From positions 1 to 64,000 of the forward strand of contig DATENC010000024.1 of the NCBI GenBank assembly GCA_035275265.1: a stretch of 64,000 nt of DNA. Reading direction: 5' to 3'. The stretch is from JACQAP01 sp035275265 (GTDB taxonomy: Bacteria > Pseudomonadota > Gammaproteobacteria > Burkholderiales > JACQAP01). Position numbers and translations under genes: made by a program. The notes beneath the pieces are model-generated. The model was not told where the DNA came from. It worked only from the letters and a program-made list of their open reading frames with translations, and did not search any database. Positions 45,768 to 54,927 of this stretch are shown in pieces (the first letter of the stretch is position 1; every line of letters begins with the position of its first letter).

Positions 45768-45827
45768 TGCTCTTCCTTGACGGGGTCAGACTGGACGGGC
45801 TACGAGGGCGTCACGAGTGCGGGCGCG

Positions 45828-46976
45828 TCATACATACGCCGGGCCTTCGATCACGGGGTGCGCTTTCAGGAACCCTTCGTCCACTTCCACGCCGATGCCC
45901 GGCGCTTCCAGAGGCACGACGTTGCCGTTCTTATCGATTCGGTAAGGTGTGGAGACCAGTTTGTCGCGGAATAGGTTGTTCTTCGAGATATCGGCCTCGA
46001 AGTAGCCGCCGTTCTCGATGGCTGCGAGAAAGTGGATGGTGGCCGCCATGTTGATTCCGGTCATCGATGTGTGCGGATGGATCGGCAGCTTCCAGCTCGA
46101 TGCCAGCGCAGCGATGCGCAGGATCTCGGTGATGCCGCCGCACTTGGACAAGTCCGGTTGCAGTATGGTGATGGCGCCGTCCTCGATTACACGGTTGAAC
46201 TCGAAGCGGGTGTAGTGGTTCTCGCCCGCGGCCAATGGAGTGCGCCCGAAACGGGCCGCCGTCCGATATGAAAGGTAGTCGTGCGCCGGGAAGGGCTCTT
46301 CCAGCCAGCCGACGTCATGTTCGTCGAGGGCCGGCATGACGGCGCGAACATCGTCCACGTCGTATCCGGTGTTGGCATCGGTGAGGATGGCAAAATCATC
46401 GCCGAAAGCTGCACGCACCGCAGTGATGCGCGCGACATCGCGCTCCACCGTGTCACCGATGCGGAGCTTCACCGCATTGTAGCCGGCCTGTACGTGAGGG
46501 CGGGCCTCCTCCACAAGGGAATTGGGCTCCTGATATCCGAGCGATACGCCGCCGGCATAAGCCGGAATCGGGCGAGCGCGGCCGCCGAGAAGTTTGTACA
46601 GCGGGATCTTCAGTGCCTTGCCGCGGATGTCCCACAGCGCCATGTCGATGCCCGAGAGCGCGAGGCAAGCACCCGCCCCCATGCCGTGGCTCGCAAGCTG
46701 TTTGTCATACACCTTCTTCCACACGCCGGTTGTGTCGTTCGCATCCTGGCCGAGAACCAGTTGCCTGAGCGTGGTGTTGACCAGATGTGCCACCGCGCCC
46801 GGACAGCGCCCATGGTGCGCTTCGCCCCAGCCGGTCACGCCGTCCTCCGTATCCACTTTCACAATGACCGCGTCGCGCTTCACTGCTCGGCCGATGCCGA
46901 GCGTGACGCTGTCCTTGGAATCGACCGGGAAGGAAGTCGGGAACGCGCGGATCTCCGTAATGCGCAGGCCATTCAT
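45828..46976 (-). CDS. Enolase-superfamily (mandelate racemase/muconate cycloisomerase-like) enzyme
   Basis: 382 residues. The barrel end has the metal and catalytic residues expected: a lysine motif in YNAVKLRIGD, then Asp in LTDANTGYD, Glu in WLEEPFP, Glu in AAGENHY, an Asp in QPDLSKCGG, and the terminal IHPHTS His. The N-terminal capping domain precedes residue about 130. The family abstracts a proton alpha to a carboxylate and includes racemases, sugar-acid dehydratases and cycloisomerases. GGGAGA precedes the ATG. Confidence 0.9.
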   Translation of the reverse strand: MNGLRITEIRAFPTSFPVDSKDSVTLGIGRAVKRDAVIVKVDTEDGVTGWGEAHHGRCPGAVAHLVNTTLRQLVLGQDANDTTGVWKKVYDKQLASHGMGAGACLALSGIDMALWDIRGKALKIPLYKLLGGRARPIPAYAGGVSLGYQEPNSLVEEARPHVQAGYNAVKLRIGDTVERDVARITAVRAAFGDDFAILTDANTGYDVDDVRAVMPALDEHDVGWLEEPFPAHDYLSYRTAARFGRTPLAAGENHYTRFEFNRVIEDGAITILQPDLSKCGGITEILRIAALASSWKLPIHPHTSMTGINMAATIHFLAAIENGGYFEADISKNNLFRDKLVSTPYRIDKNGNVVPLEAPGIGVEVDEGFLKAHPVIEGPAYV

Positions 46977-46987
46977 TGTTTTTCTCC

Positions 46988-47488
46988 CTAAATTGCGACG
47001 ACTCGGTAGGCGGGCCTGTAGGCATCGGTGTACGCGCGGGAGTGATGCACGGCGGGGTAGCTGGCCTGAGCGATGCGGTCGAAGTACGCCACCACCTCTT
47101 GCTGCGCGAATGGAATACGGCCCGCCCCGGCGAGATCGCCCAGGCAGCCGCAGAATTTCTCGAGCCTGCCCCGCGAAGCCGTGTAGCTGTTCGCCGTCTC
47201 GACGAATACGCGGTTAAGTTCGTCCAGGCTTCTTCCCGCAGCTACCCAGGTACGCAAGTGCACGCGCGCCAGTCTACCGTCGGGCGAAATGATGTCGTTT
47301 TCCGGTTCGACCGGGCCGGGCCCAAGTTCCGCAACTTCCTTTTCCAGCCATGCACGCGCGTTGGTTGCATCCTTCACCGCGTGACCAGGGCCGAGCGCCG
47401 CCTGATGCAGCAACTTGTAAATATCGTCAAGCTGCATCGCAGGATAACGGGCGAGGTGTGAGGACAACAACTGGCTTACAAATTTCAT
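46988..47488 (-). CDS. Conserved hypothetical protein
   Basis: 166 residues, soluble. The conserved-looking segment is LDDIYKLLHQAALGPGHAV, with later ISPDGRLARVHLRTW; I recall such proteins as a widespread uncharacterised family, but no function is known to me. It lies 11 bases upstream of the enolase-superfamily gene and so is probably in the same transcript. Confidence 0.7.
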   Translation of the reverse strand: MKFVSQLLSSHLARYPAMQLDDIYKLLHQAALGPGHAVKDATNARAWLEKEVAELGPGPVEPENDIISPDGRLARVHLRTWVAAGRSLDELNRVFVETANSYTASRGRLEKFCGCLGDLAGAGRIPFAQQEVVAYFDRIAQASYPAVHHSRAYTDAYRPAYRVVAI

Positions 47489-47973
47489 TGGCGCTCCGGC
47501 TATGGGATATCTTAATCCACGCCGGGTCGTCCATGGAGTGTGTCAAATTGAAATGGTTGCCAATCGCTATACGTAAGACTAAGGTTTGAGAATTCGCATG
47601 CTGAAACCGGGGAGCTGGGAACCCCGCTGATAACAATTCTCGGTAGCGATTGTGGTCTTGCGTTAGATGATGGACATCGCGTTGTGGGTTTGTAGCAGAG
47701 CGGCAAGTGTGTTGCGGCAGCATATCTTGCGCGACGTCGCAGAAACCTCTCTTGCTGGCTTGCTCATAGGCGAGCACGCCACTACCATGGCGACAAAACC
47801 GAAGACCGGGTTAGAAGACCTACTGGTCCCGGCGGGGGATTGAGGAACTCCGATTGCTTTTTTGGTTCCTGAACCGTCACTTTGATGGAAGTGAGGCGAC
47901 GGTTCCGGGCGTGGCGTGCCCGCGTCGAAAATCGGCGCGGGTTCTCAGTGTTCAACAAGAGGAGGATGAGGGT
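47489..47973. other. Divergent intergenic region before the SMP-30 gene
   Basis: About 485 bases without a supported gene. Near the right end, AGAGGAGG at 47959-47966 is the ribosome site of the SMP-30 gene. A small palindrome, GGTTC-CT-GAACC, lies at about 47863. The region should carry divergent promoters for the leftward catabolic set and the rightward lactonase-like gene. Other open frames are unsupported. Confidence 0.5.
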
Positions 47974-49203
47974 ATGGATACTACTACTAAGCGGGAGTTG
48001 TTCGATCTCGACGAGCCGGAACAGCGCGACCGGGAGGCCGCGGGCCGCCGCCGATTCCTTGCTGGCGTAGGCGCGGGCGCGCTCGCGCTGGGCGCGCGGA
48101 TGGCGCTGGGCCAGGACAAGCCGATGGCGCCACCGAGCGTCGTGACCACCCCGCCGCGCGATTTCGGCCCGGGCGGCGCGCCGAACGTCTATTTCTGGGA
48201 TGCCGATGTCCTTGCCGTCGATCCCTCCTTCAATGGGCTCGCGCAGCCGAACGCGCCGATTCAGCGCCTTTGGGGACCGGGGGCGTTGTGGGCCGAGGGG
48301 CCGGCGTGGAACTCCGTTGGGAAATTCCTGGTCTGGAGCGACATCCCCAACAACAAGCAACTGCGCTGGATCGAGGACGACGGCCACGTATCCGTGTTTC
48401 GGTCGCCTTCCAACAACAGCAACGGCAACTTGTTCGACTTCCAGGGCCGGCAGGTCTCTTTCGAGCATCTGACCCGGCGTGTGGTGCGTTACGAGCTCGA
48501 CGGCTCGATCACGGTGCTCGCCGACTCTTACAAGGGCAAACGGCTCAACTCGCCGAATGATGGCGCCCCGCATCCGGACGGCAGCATCTGGTTCACCGAT
48601 CCGCCGTACGGCGCGCAACTCTACGAAGGCACCCCTGATCCCGCCGGTGGCAAGAGCAACAAGGCGGGCAAGCTCAACAACCGGGTCGGTCAGCCGGTCG
48701 GCGTCAGCGATACAAAGCAGGAGCTGCCCACGCAGGTCTATCGCTGGGATCCCAGCGGTCGCCTCGATGCGGTGATCGTCGACGACAAAGTGCCGAACCC
48801 CAACGGCCTGTGCTTCTCGCCCGATTTCAAGAAGCTGTACGTCTCCAGCACCGGCCCGGCCGGCAAGGGCGATATCCACGTCCTGGATGTCGGATCGGAC
48901 AACAAGGTGTCGAACCAGAAGGTGTTCACCGATTGCAAGGTCGATGGCGTGCATTGCGGCCCGGACGGCTTCCGTTCCGACGTGTTCGGCAATCTCTGGT
49001 GCGCGAGCAATGCCGGCCGTGCGGTCGGCTACAGCGGCGTGACGGTATGGAGCCCGGAAGGCAAGCTGCTCGGCCGGATCCGGCTGCCCGAAATATGCGG
49101 CAACGTTACCTTCGGCGGTCCCAAACGCAACCGGTTGTTCATGTTGGGAAGCCAGTCGCTCTACGCCGTCTATACCGCAACGCAAGGCGCTTCTCCGAGT
49201 TGA
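47974..49203 (+). CDS. SMP-30/gluconolactonase family protein with Tat signal
   Basis: 409 residues. A twin-arginine signal is seen in GRRRFLAGVGAGALALGA. The mature protein is a six-bladed beta-propeller: WAEGPAWNSVGKFLVWSDIPNNKQLRW, LNSPNDGAPHPDGSIWFTDPPYG (the metal/Asn-Asp signature) and VPNPNGLCFSPDFKKLYVSST. Members hydrolyse sugar lactones. ATG 47974 is preferred over an upstream start at 47854 because of the ribosome site and Tat signal. A terminator follows about 75 bases after the stop. Confidence 0.92.
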   Translation: MDTTTKRELFDLDEPEQRDREAAGRRRFLAGVGAGALALGARMALGQDKPMAPPSVVTTPPRDFGPGGAPNVYFWDADVLAVDPSFNGLAQPNAPIQRLWGPGALWAEGPAWNSVGKFLVWSDIPNNKQLRWIEDDGHVSVFRSPSNNSNGNLFDFQGRQVSFEHLTRRVVRYELDGSITVLADSYKGKRLNSPNDGAPHPDGSIWFTDPPYGAQLYEGTPDPAGGKSNKAGKLNNRVGQPVGVSDTKQELPTQVYRWDPSGRLDAVIVDDKVPNPNGLCFSPDFKKLYVSSTGPAGKGDIHVLDVGSDNKVSNQKVFTDCKVDGVHCGPDGFRSDVFGNLWCASNAGRAVGYSGVTVWSPEGKLLGRIRLPEICGNVTFGGPKRNRLFMLGSQSLYAVYTATQGASPS

Positions 49204-49277
49204 TTCTACGCGGAGCAAGTCTGGAAACCCGCGGCGGCGCCCTCGGCGGCCGATCCGCGCAGTCGGCAGCAAAAAAC

Positions 49278-49308
49278 AGCCCGCGCATCTTCGGATGCGC
49301 GGGCTTTT
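49278..49308. terminator. Bidirectional rho-independent terminator
   Basis: An 11-bp perfect stem, AGCCCGCGCAT paired with ATGCGCGGGCT, around the loop CTTCGG, with A6 upstream (49271-49276) and TTTT at 49305-49308. It lies between the convergent SMP-30 gene and the outer-membrane protein gene, and the A-run/T-run layout allows termination in both directions. Confidence 0.92.
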
Positions 49309-49353
49309 CTTGGGTCGGGCGGGCGAGTGGCCCAGACTAAGTATCTGCCGGGA

Positions 49354-49827
49354 TCAGAATGGCAGGATATAGCCCACGGTGATGTAATCAGTACTTGGGT
49401 TGATCTGGGTATACTCTACGTCGAGTATGCCGCGCCCCATGTGGAAGCCGAGGCCGATTCCCGCGGTCAGGTTGATGTCGTCGTCGAAGTCGTCGTCCCA
49501 CAAAGAGACACCCAGTTTAGCCTTGATGTGGATGTCGCCCGGACTGCGATACACCGCATAACCCGCGATCGAATCGACGCTCCAGTCGTTGTTGTTGCCG
49601 ACTTCACCCTCGATAACGCCGAGCATCAGTTCCGCTTCCCACGAGAGGTTGCCCTGGATCGGTTTTCCTAATACTGCGCCGACACTAAACCCGGCGTCAT
49701 TGTCGCCGCCGTGCGGTTTCATGATCCCGGCCTTGCCGCCGAACATCAGACCCTTAGTACCCTGCGCCATCGCCCCGGCGGAAAGCAGTGACATGGCCAT
49801 CGCGAAAGCCATGATGATCTTCCTCAT
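49354..49827 (-). CDS. Outer membrane beta-barrel protein
   Basis: 157 residues. A signal peptide (MRKIIMAFAMAMSLLSAGAMA) is followed by amphipathic strands and a C-terminal TVGYILPF, ending in phenylalanine as in outer-membrane barrels. GAGGAGA lies 3-8 bases before ATG 49827, which is preferred over an upstream start at 49926. It is small, perhaps an 8-stranded OmpA/OmpX-type barrel. Function unknown. Confidence 0.85.
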   Translation of the reverse strand: MRKIIMAFAMAMSLLSAGAMAQGTKGLMFGGKAGIMKPHGGDNDAGFSVGAVLGKPIQGNLSWEAELMLGVIEGEVGNNNDWSVDSIAGYAVYRSPGDIHIKAKLGVSLWDDDFDDDINLTAGIGLGFHMGRGILDVEYTQINPSTDYITVGYILPF

Positions 49828-50077
49828 TCGATCTCCTCGTCGTGAAGTGGAACAGAAGCCCAGAAACATCCCGGGACTTAATCGAGACTGCCTAGCGATA
49901 CAAAAGTTCGGCCGGGGCGCACGCATCCCGGCTGAATACCCGCAGGCATTGTGTCATTCCGCGGAAAAATTGAACACTGTCGCCATCAGGCGACATCCAA
50001 AAATGTAATCCTCTGCACGAGCGGTGAATCAAGTTAGCGTGGTTTGCGGCGGGCGAAGGCGTCGCGCCGTCTCCGCC

Positions 50078-51496
50078 TCAAAGTTGCCGCTGGGCAAGTC
50101 CGCCGAGCTTGACGATCGCCTGTTCGATGCGCGGCGACCAGGGTTCGGCGCAACCCACGCGGATGCAATTGCGATAGCGGTCGGTTGCCGAAAAGAGCGT
50201 GCCGGGACCGAGCGAAATCTTGTTACGCACAGCCTGACGGAACAACTCTTCGGAGTCGCAGCCTTCCGGCAGTTCCACCCAGAGGATGAACCCGCCAGCG
50301 GGCCGGGTGATGCGCGTGCCTGCCGGGAAATGCGCCGTAATTGCCGTCGAGATGTGCGAAACCTGGTCGCGAAATACGCGCCTGAGAGCACGCAGCTGGC
50401 GGTCATAACCGCCGCTGGCCAGAAAATCTGCCAAAACGAGCTGCAGTATTTCGGGGCTGCCCACTGAATTGATGAACTTCGCCATCTGGACCTGTGCATG
50501 CCAGCGGCCCGGTGATACCCATCCCAGGCGGAATCCGGGCGCAACGGTTTTGGTGAACGACGAGCACAACATCACGTTGCCGCTGCGATCGAACGCCTTG
50601 ACCGGCAACGGCCTTTCATCCCCGTAGTAGAGGTCGCCGTACACGTCGTCCTCGATGAGTGGAACCCCGTGCTTGTCTAGCATTCTTGCCAGACGCTTTT
50701 TGCTGTCGTCCGACATCGTGAAGCCAAGAGGATTTTGCGCATTCGGCATAGCTATCACTGCTGCGATCCTGGAGCGGTCTAACGCGAACTCGAGTGCTTC
50801 GAGCGAGATGCCTTCGCGCGGATGGGTGGGAATCTCCAGCGCTTTGACACCCATGCTCTCGAGAATCTGCAGCAACCCGAAATAGGTCGGGGATTCCAGC
50901 CCAATCGTATCGCCCGGTTTGGCCACTGCGCGCACACAGAGATTCAGCGCCTCCATGCAGCCGTGGGTCACGATGATGTCCTTGGCCGCGAGGCTGCATC
51001 CGAAGTCCAGCGATTTTCGTGCGATCTGGCGGCGCAGTTCCTCGTTGCCCGGCGGGAGTACATACTGGGTCAGTGAGAGCGGTTTGCGACGCGCGATCGA
51101 CGAGAGCGTCCGCTGCAATTTTGCTGTCGGCATGTGATCGGGGCCGGGGCAGGCCGCGCCGAAAGACACCACGTCCGGGCGGCGGGCATCGAGAACTTCC
51201 TGCACGAGGGCGCTGATCCCCACCAGTCGCGGCGCAACCGGAGGATTCGAAATCGACGGTTCATCCGCAACCGGCATGCGATGGCGGACATAGTAGCCGG
51301 CGTTCGGCCGTGCCTCGAGCAGGCCGCGATTTTCCAGGACTTCGTAAGCTCGCAGCACGGTTGCAATCGATACCCTGCGTTGAGTCGAGAGGCGCCGCAC
51401 AGACGGAACCCGCTCCCCGGGACGCAGTGTGCCGGCCGAGATCATCCCGGAGATCGAATCGGCGACGGTTTCGTAAAGGACGATTTCCTGTGTCAT
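50078..51496 (-). CDS. MocR-type regulator (GntR HTH + aminotransferase domain)
   Basis: 472 residues. An N-terminal GntR winged helix (ADSISGMISAGTLRPGERVPSVRRLS then VSIATVLRAYEVLE) is joined to a class I aminotransferase-like domain with the PLP lysine in SSFTKTVAPGFRLGW and motif ALEFALDRSRIAAVIAMPNAQNP. MocR proteins sense amino acids or vitamins through PLP and regulate nearby genes. The start is ATG 51496. It is divergent from a DUF2917 gene, with a perfect palindrome between. Confidence 0.92.
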   Translation of the reverse strand: MTQEIVLYETVADSISGMISAGTLRPGERVPSVRRLSTQRRVSIATVLRAYEVLENRGLLEARPNAGYYVRHRMPVADEPSISNPPVAPRLVGISALVQEVLDARRPDVVSFGAACPGPDHMPTAKLQRTLSSIARRKPLSLTQYVLPPGNEELRRQIARKSLDFGCSLAAKDIIVTHGCMEALNLCVRAVAKPGDTIGLESPTYFGLLQILESMGVKALEIPTHPREGISLEALEFALDRSRIAAVIAMPNAQNPLGFTMSDDSKKRLARMLDKHGVPLIEDDVYGDLYYGDERPLPVKAFDRSGNVMLCSSFTKTVAPGFRLGWVSPGRWHAQVQMAKFINSVGSPEILQLVLADFLASGGYDRQLRALRRVFRDQVSHISTAITAHFPAGTRITRPAGGFILWVELPEGCDSEELFRQAVRNKISLGPGTLFSATDRYRNCIRVGCAEPWSPRIEQAIVKLGGLAQRQL

Positions 51497-51556
51497 GGCC
51501 CGCACTCTATGTTCAGGCGGCACACGCGAACAGGCACAGCCGCCGGCACATTCGAC

Positions 51557-51588
51557 CATAACAGTTTTCCGTACGGAAAACTGTTATG
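51557..51588. promoter_or_regulatory. 32-bp perfect palindrome between divergent mocR and DUF2917 genes
   Basis: The left half CATAACAGTTTTCCGT is followed directly by its exact reverse complement, giving a 32-bp perfect palindrome centred at 51572/51573. The motif CTGTTAT at 51581-51587 recurs as CTGTTAC at 51612-51618, 31 bases on (about three helical turns). A paired direct repeat plus palindrome in a divergent promoter is the typical setting for a MocR operator, so autoregulation and control of the DUF2917 gene are inferred. Confidence 0.75.
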
Positions 51589-51648
51589 TACACAATTTAA
51601 CCGTTCCGAATCTGTTACGGCTAGCGTCTGCGCCCTAAGCTGGGCGCC

Positions 51649-51936
51649 ATGAAAATGGAAATCGAAAACGCAGCCATCGAACTCGGACCAACACAGTTGC
51701 TGCGCCTGAAATGCGCAGCCGGCGTGCGCATCTTCTGCCGCAGCGGGATCGTGTGGGTGACACAGGAGGGCGAGATAGGCGATGACTTTCTGCGCCCCGG
51801 CGAGGCGATGACTTTGCGTAGCCGGGGCGTGACGCTAGCTCAGGCGTTGGACCGCGCATCGCTCTCGATTGAAGAGCGGCCGCGGATCGGCGGAGCCGCG
51901 ACCGCTACGCTGTCTACGTTGCCTATCGCTGGATAG
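51649..51936 (+). CDS. DUF2917 domain-containing protein
   Basis: 95 residues. The core GIVWVTQEGEIGDDFLRPGEAMTLRSRGVTLAQAL follows the DUF2917 pattern (I-x-V-T-Q-E then G-E-x-x-x-L). The family is small, probably cupin-like and mostly betaproteobacterial; function unknown. The gene is divergent from the MocR regulator across the 32-bp palindrome, which suggests that MocR controls it. Confidence 0.85.
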   Translation: MKMEIENAAIELGPTQLLRLKCAAGVRIFCRSGIVWVTQEGEIGDDFLRPGEAMTLRSRGVTLAQALDRASLSIEERPRIGGAATATLSTLPIAG

Positions 51937-51975
51937 CCGCCAAAGCGAAAAACCCAAAGATCCGGTAGCGAATCG

Positions 51976-52587
51976 TCAATTGTCGTACTTCACCGAGCAG
52001 CCGTAAGGCATGGCGCTGGGCGTGCCCACCCGCTTCCCACTAAGCGACTCGTCGAGCGCCGTAGCGACAAGGTTCTTGGCGGTGGCGATATCGCGTTGGC
52101 TGGCTGAGGGTATGTCGTCGATCCCGCCGATGTAGACGAGCGTGCCTTTCGGGTCGATCACATACATATGCGGCGTGGTGCGGGCCCCGTATTGCTTGCC
52201 GACTCTGCCGTCGGGATCCAGTACGAATGCGGTGGGCGCCGACTTCCACTCCTTGAGGATCGTCTGCGAACGTACCGGGTCGCGATAATTGCTGTGTCTG
52301 GGGCTGGTCGAATTGATTCCCAGCCACGCCACGCCCTTCTGAGTGTACCTGGCCTGCAGCGCCTGCATGTTCCCGCTCTCATAGTGCTTCTGCACGAACG
52401 GGCACTCGGAGTTGAACCACTCCAGCACCACATACTTGCCGCGATAGTCGGAGAGCTTTTGCAGCTTGCCATTTACATCCACCAAACTGAATTCGGGGGC
52501 AGACTGGCCGGGCGCCACTGCGGCGTGCGCCAACGAAACCACAATTGACGTCGACATTGCCAACAGCATAGTTACGAGCTTGTTCAT
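51976..52587 (-). CDS. Secreted thioredoxin-fold redoxin
   Basis: 203 residues. A signal peptide (ending LAHAA) is followed by an AhpC/TSA-type redoxin domain (GQSAPEFSLVDVNGKLQKLSDYRGKYVVLEWF). The active site is NSECPFVQKHY with a single Cys, and a second Cys lies near the end in YGCSVKY. This type reduces periplasmic or membrane targets and is often paired with DsbD. It lies 37 bases downstream of the dsbD-like gene on the same strand and is probably co-transcribed. Confidence 0.9.
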   Translation of the reverse strand: MNKLVTMLLAMSTSIVVSLAHAAVAPGQSAPEFSLVDVNGKLQKLSDYRGKYVVLEWFNSECPFVQKHYESGNMQALQARYTQKGVAWLGINSTSPRHSNYRDPVRSQTILKEWKSAPTAFVLDPDGRVGKQYGARTTPHMYVIDPKGTLVYIGGIDDIPSASQRDIATAKNLVATALDESLSGKRVGTPSAMPYGCSVKYDN

Positions 52588-52624
52588 GTTTCCTCCTTAG
52601 TAGATCCGGAAAAACCAACATGCA

Positions 52625-54748
52625 TCACGAGGGTGGCGCCGCTTCGTCGATCGCGCGCAGAACCCGTTCCTGGGTTAGCAATTCCGGCAGCAAGATTGGC
52701 GCACCCTTGCTCCCGGCTGCGTAGACGGCGTACACCGGTACGCCAATGCGTCCGAGGTCGCGCAGCGCAGCGGTGATCTGCGCATCCTGATTGGTCCAGT
52801 CCGCGCGCAATCGCACCACGTTGCGTTCCTCGAAACGGGTCCGCAAGGCTTCCGCTTCCAGCACAAGGCGCTTGTTCACCTGACAGGTGACGCACCATGC
52901 CGCGGTAAAGTCCACGAAAACGGCGCGTCCCTCGGCCCGTGCCGAAGCCAGCGCGTCCGGGGACCACCGCTTCCACGGGCCGCTTACTTCTTCGGCGACC
53001 GCATCGGCTGTCCTATTGGCAGGCCATGCAAAAACACAGCCCGCGACCGCGAGCACTAATGCGGCTATCGTTGCCGCACGCTTGCCCAATTCGCTGGAAG
53101 CGCGCCAGCGGCCGACCATCCATAGTGCCGCTGCGACCAATGTCAGCCCAGCGAGCAGGCGCGCCACGGCATCCACGCCAGCCTGTCTTCCCAGCACCCA
53201 CGCCAACCAAACCACCGTCAGAAAAAGCGGAAAGGCGAGAACCTGCTTCAGCGTCTCCATCCAGCGTCCGGGTCGCGGAATGCGCCTGATCAGGGCGGGC
53301 CAGAAGCACAACAGCAGGTAGGGGCTGGACATGCCCAGCGCGAGAGCGGAGAACACCAGCATTGCCTCGATGGCCGGTCGCGTCAGCGCAAAGCCCAACG
53401 CCGCGCCCATGAACGGCGCGGTGCATGGCGTGGCAACCAGAGTGGCTACCAAACCGGACAAGGCCGAGTCCGCGTAATCGTTTCGCAGACGCAAGCTTGC
53501 TGTCAGCGACTGTAAAGATGTCCCTACCTCAAACAAGCCGCTCAAGTTGAGCGCCAACACGAAGAACAGCAATGCTAGCGCCACCACCACCGGCGGCGAC
53601 TGTAGCTGATAGCCCCAGCCCAGAGCCTCGCCCTGCGCGCGCGATGCCAGGAGTATCCCCGCGACCACCCAGAACGACACCAGCACCCCGGCCGCAAACG
53701 CCAGCCCATGCCTGCGCAGCGTTGTTGGTTTGCCGCGGGCCTGTTCGACGAACCCGAGAACCTTGATCGAAACCACCGGAAAAACACAAGGCATCAGGTT
53801 GAGAATCACACCGCCCAGAAACGCCAGCCCGAGCGCAGCCACCAGCCCGAGATCGGCGAACGGGCTCAACATTGGCTGCTCGAGAATCTCGTCGGCCAGC
53901 GCCGAGGCAGACTCCACCGGTACTTCAATAACGCCGGCGGCAATGCCTTTCGCAAGACCCGGTTCTGCGACGATCAGGCCAGTCAACGGCCCAGATTTCG
54001 AACGCATGGCCGCTGCAGAGGCGACGCGCAATTCGTAGCCGCCTGTGGTCCTGAACATCCGCTGCGGGGAAGCATTCTCGATCCAGCCGTCCTGGTCGGG
54101 AAACAGCGTGAGGTTATGAATGCGTGCGACCCGCGCCTGCCCGCTCGACAGCCGCAACACCAAGTCGTCACCGCGGAGGTAGGCATCGACGATCCAGGCA
54201 TCCAGCTGGCGCGGCAACTGCTGACGGGTGCGCTCGATTGCTTTTGCCCATTTCGGATCGGCCGCCGCCTCGTTGCCCACCGGCAGCATGAAACTGAAGG
54301 TCGCGTCCCCGGGGATGCAGATTTCCTCGCACACCAACCAATCTGCCCTCGCAGTGATCGGCACCGTGGCACCCGCGGTAAGTCCGGCGGGCACCTGAAT
54401 GTCCGTCAGCAGGAATATTTCGCCCTCGTAACCGAAGTTGGTGAGCGGCCCGACATTGATACGCTGCGGCGCCGGCCACTGGATCGGCCCGGCGGAGAAG
54501 CCTTGGGGGAGCGTCCACGTGATCCTGGTGGGGAGACCCGAATCGCCGGGATTCTTCCAGTAGGTGTGCCAGTGCTTCTCCATCTTCAGACGCAGCGCCA
54601 CGGTTACCGGCTCGCCGGGAAGCAGACTGGATTTGTCTGTGATGAGCTCCGCTTCTATGTGTGGACGTTGCACTGGCGCGGCCAACACCGGTGAAATCGA
54701 TGCCGCTGCGGTGATCAGGAGGAAGAGGCAGAATGCAAGCCAGCGCAT
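52625..54748 (-). CDS. dsbD: Thiol:disulfide interchange protein, DsbD/ScsB family
   Basis: 707 residues. After a signal peptide there is an N-terminal periplasmic domain with the Cys pair WLVCEEICIPG. The membrane domain of about eight helices carries the conserved cysteines in NLMPCVFPVVS and ATPCTAPFMGA. The C-terminal thioredoxin domain has AAWCVTCQVNK. Electrons pass from cytoplasmic thioredoxin through the membrane to periplasmic partners. ATG 54748 is chosen because it starts the signal peptide; the frame runs open to 54928. The long N-terminal domain fits the ScsB-like subtype. Confidence 0.92.
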   Translation of the reverse strand: MRWLAFCLFLLITAAASISPVLAAPVQRPHIEAELITDKSSLLPGEPVTVALRLKMEKHWHTYWKNPGDSGLPTRITWTLPQGFSAGPIQWPAPQRINVGPLTNFGYEGEIFLLTDIQVPAGLTAGATVPITARADWLVCEEICIPGDATFSFMLPVGNEAAADPKWAKAIERTRQQLPRQLDAWIVDAYLRGDDLVLRLSSGQARVARIHNLTLFPDQDGWIENASPQRMFRTTGGYELRVASAAAMRSKSGPLTGLIVAEPGLAKGIAAGVIEVPVESASALADEILEQPMLSPFADLGLVAALGLAFLGGVILNLMPCVFPVVSIKVLGFVEQARGKPTTLRRHGLAFAAGVLVSFWVVAGILLASRAQGEALGWGYQLQSPPVVVALALLFFVLALNLSGLFEVGTSLQSLTASLRLRNDYADSALSGLVATLVATPCTAPFMGAALGFALTRPAIEAMLVFSALALGMSSPYLLLCFWPALIRRIPRPGRWMETLKQVLAFPLFLTVVWLAWVLGRQAGVDAVARLLAGLTLVAAALWMVGRWRASSELGKRAATIAALVLAVAGCVFAWPANRTADAVAEEVSGPWKRWSPDALASARAEGRAVFVDFTAAWCVTCQVNKRLVLEAEALRTRFEERNVVRLRADWTNQDAQITAALRDLGRIGVPVYAVYAAGSKGAPILLPELLTQERVLRAIDEAAPPS

Positions 54749-54802
54749 GACTATGGTCGGATTGTTCAGACTGTAAGAGTACTGTGTCGGCGGATAGTTC
54801 TT

Positions 54803-54836
54803 GCCGGGTTCATGCGCGCCACCCGCCGAACCCGGC
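54803..54836. repeat. Inverted repeat in the dsbD-M48 divergent region
   Basis: GCCGGGTTC (54803-54811) and GAACCCGGC (54828-54836) form a 9-bp perfect stem around a 16-base spacer. It lies in the 179-base gap between the divergent dsbD-like and M48 genes, about 90 bases from the M48 start. It may be an operator or an RNA hairpin of the M48 transcript; no T-run follows. Confidence 0.5.
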
Positions 54837-54927
54837 GGCGTGTATTCCGGCGCGATTGTAGCCCCGTTCCGAGGGGCGGGCGCGAGCGCCATTGAGCGGC
54901 TGCGGTCCGCCATGGCAGGATGCTGCA

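Noticed and set aside
47782..49272. 496-residue minus-strand open frame antisense to the SMP-30 gene
   Set aside because: The plus-strand gene has a Tat signal, ribosome site and family motifs; the antisense frame has neither a ribosome site nor a known fold.
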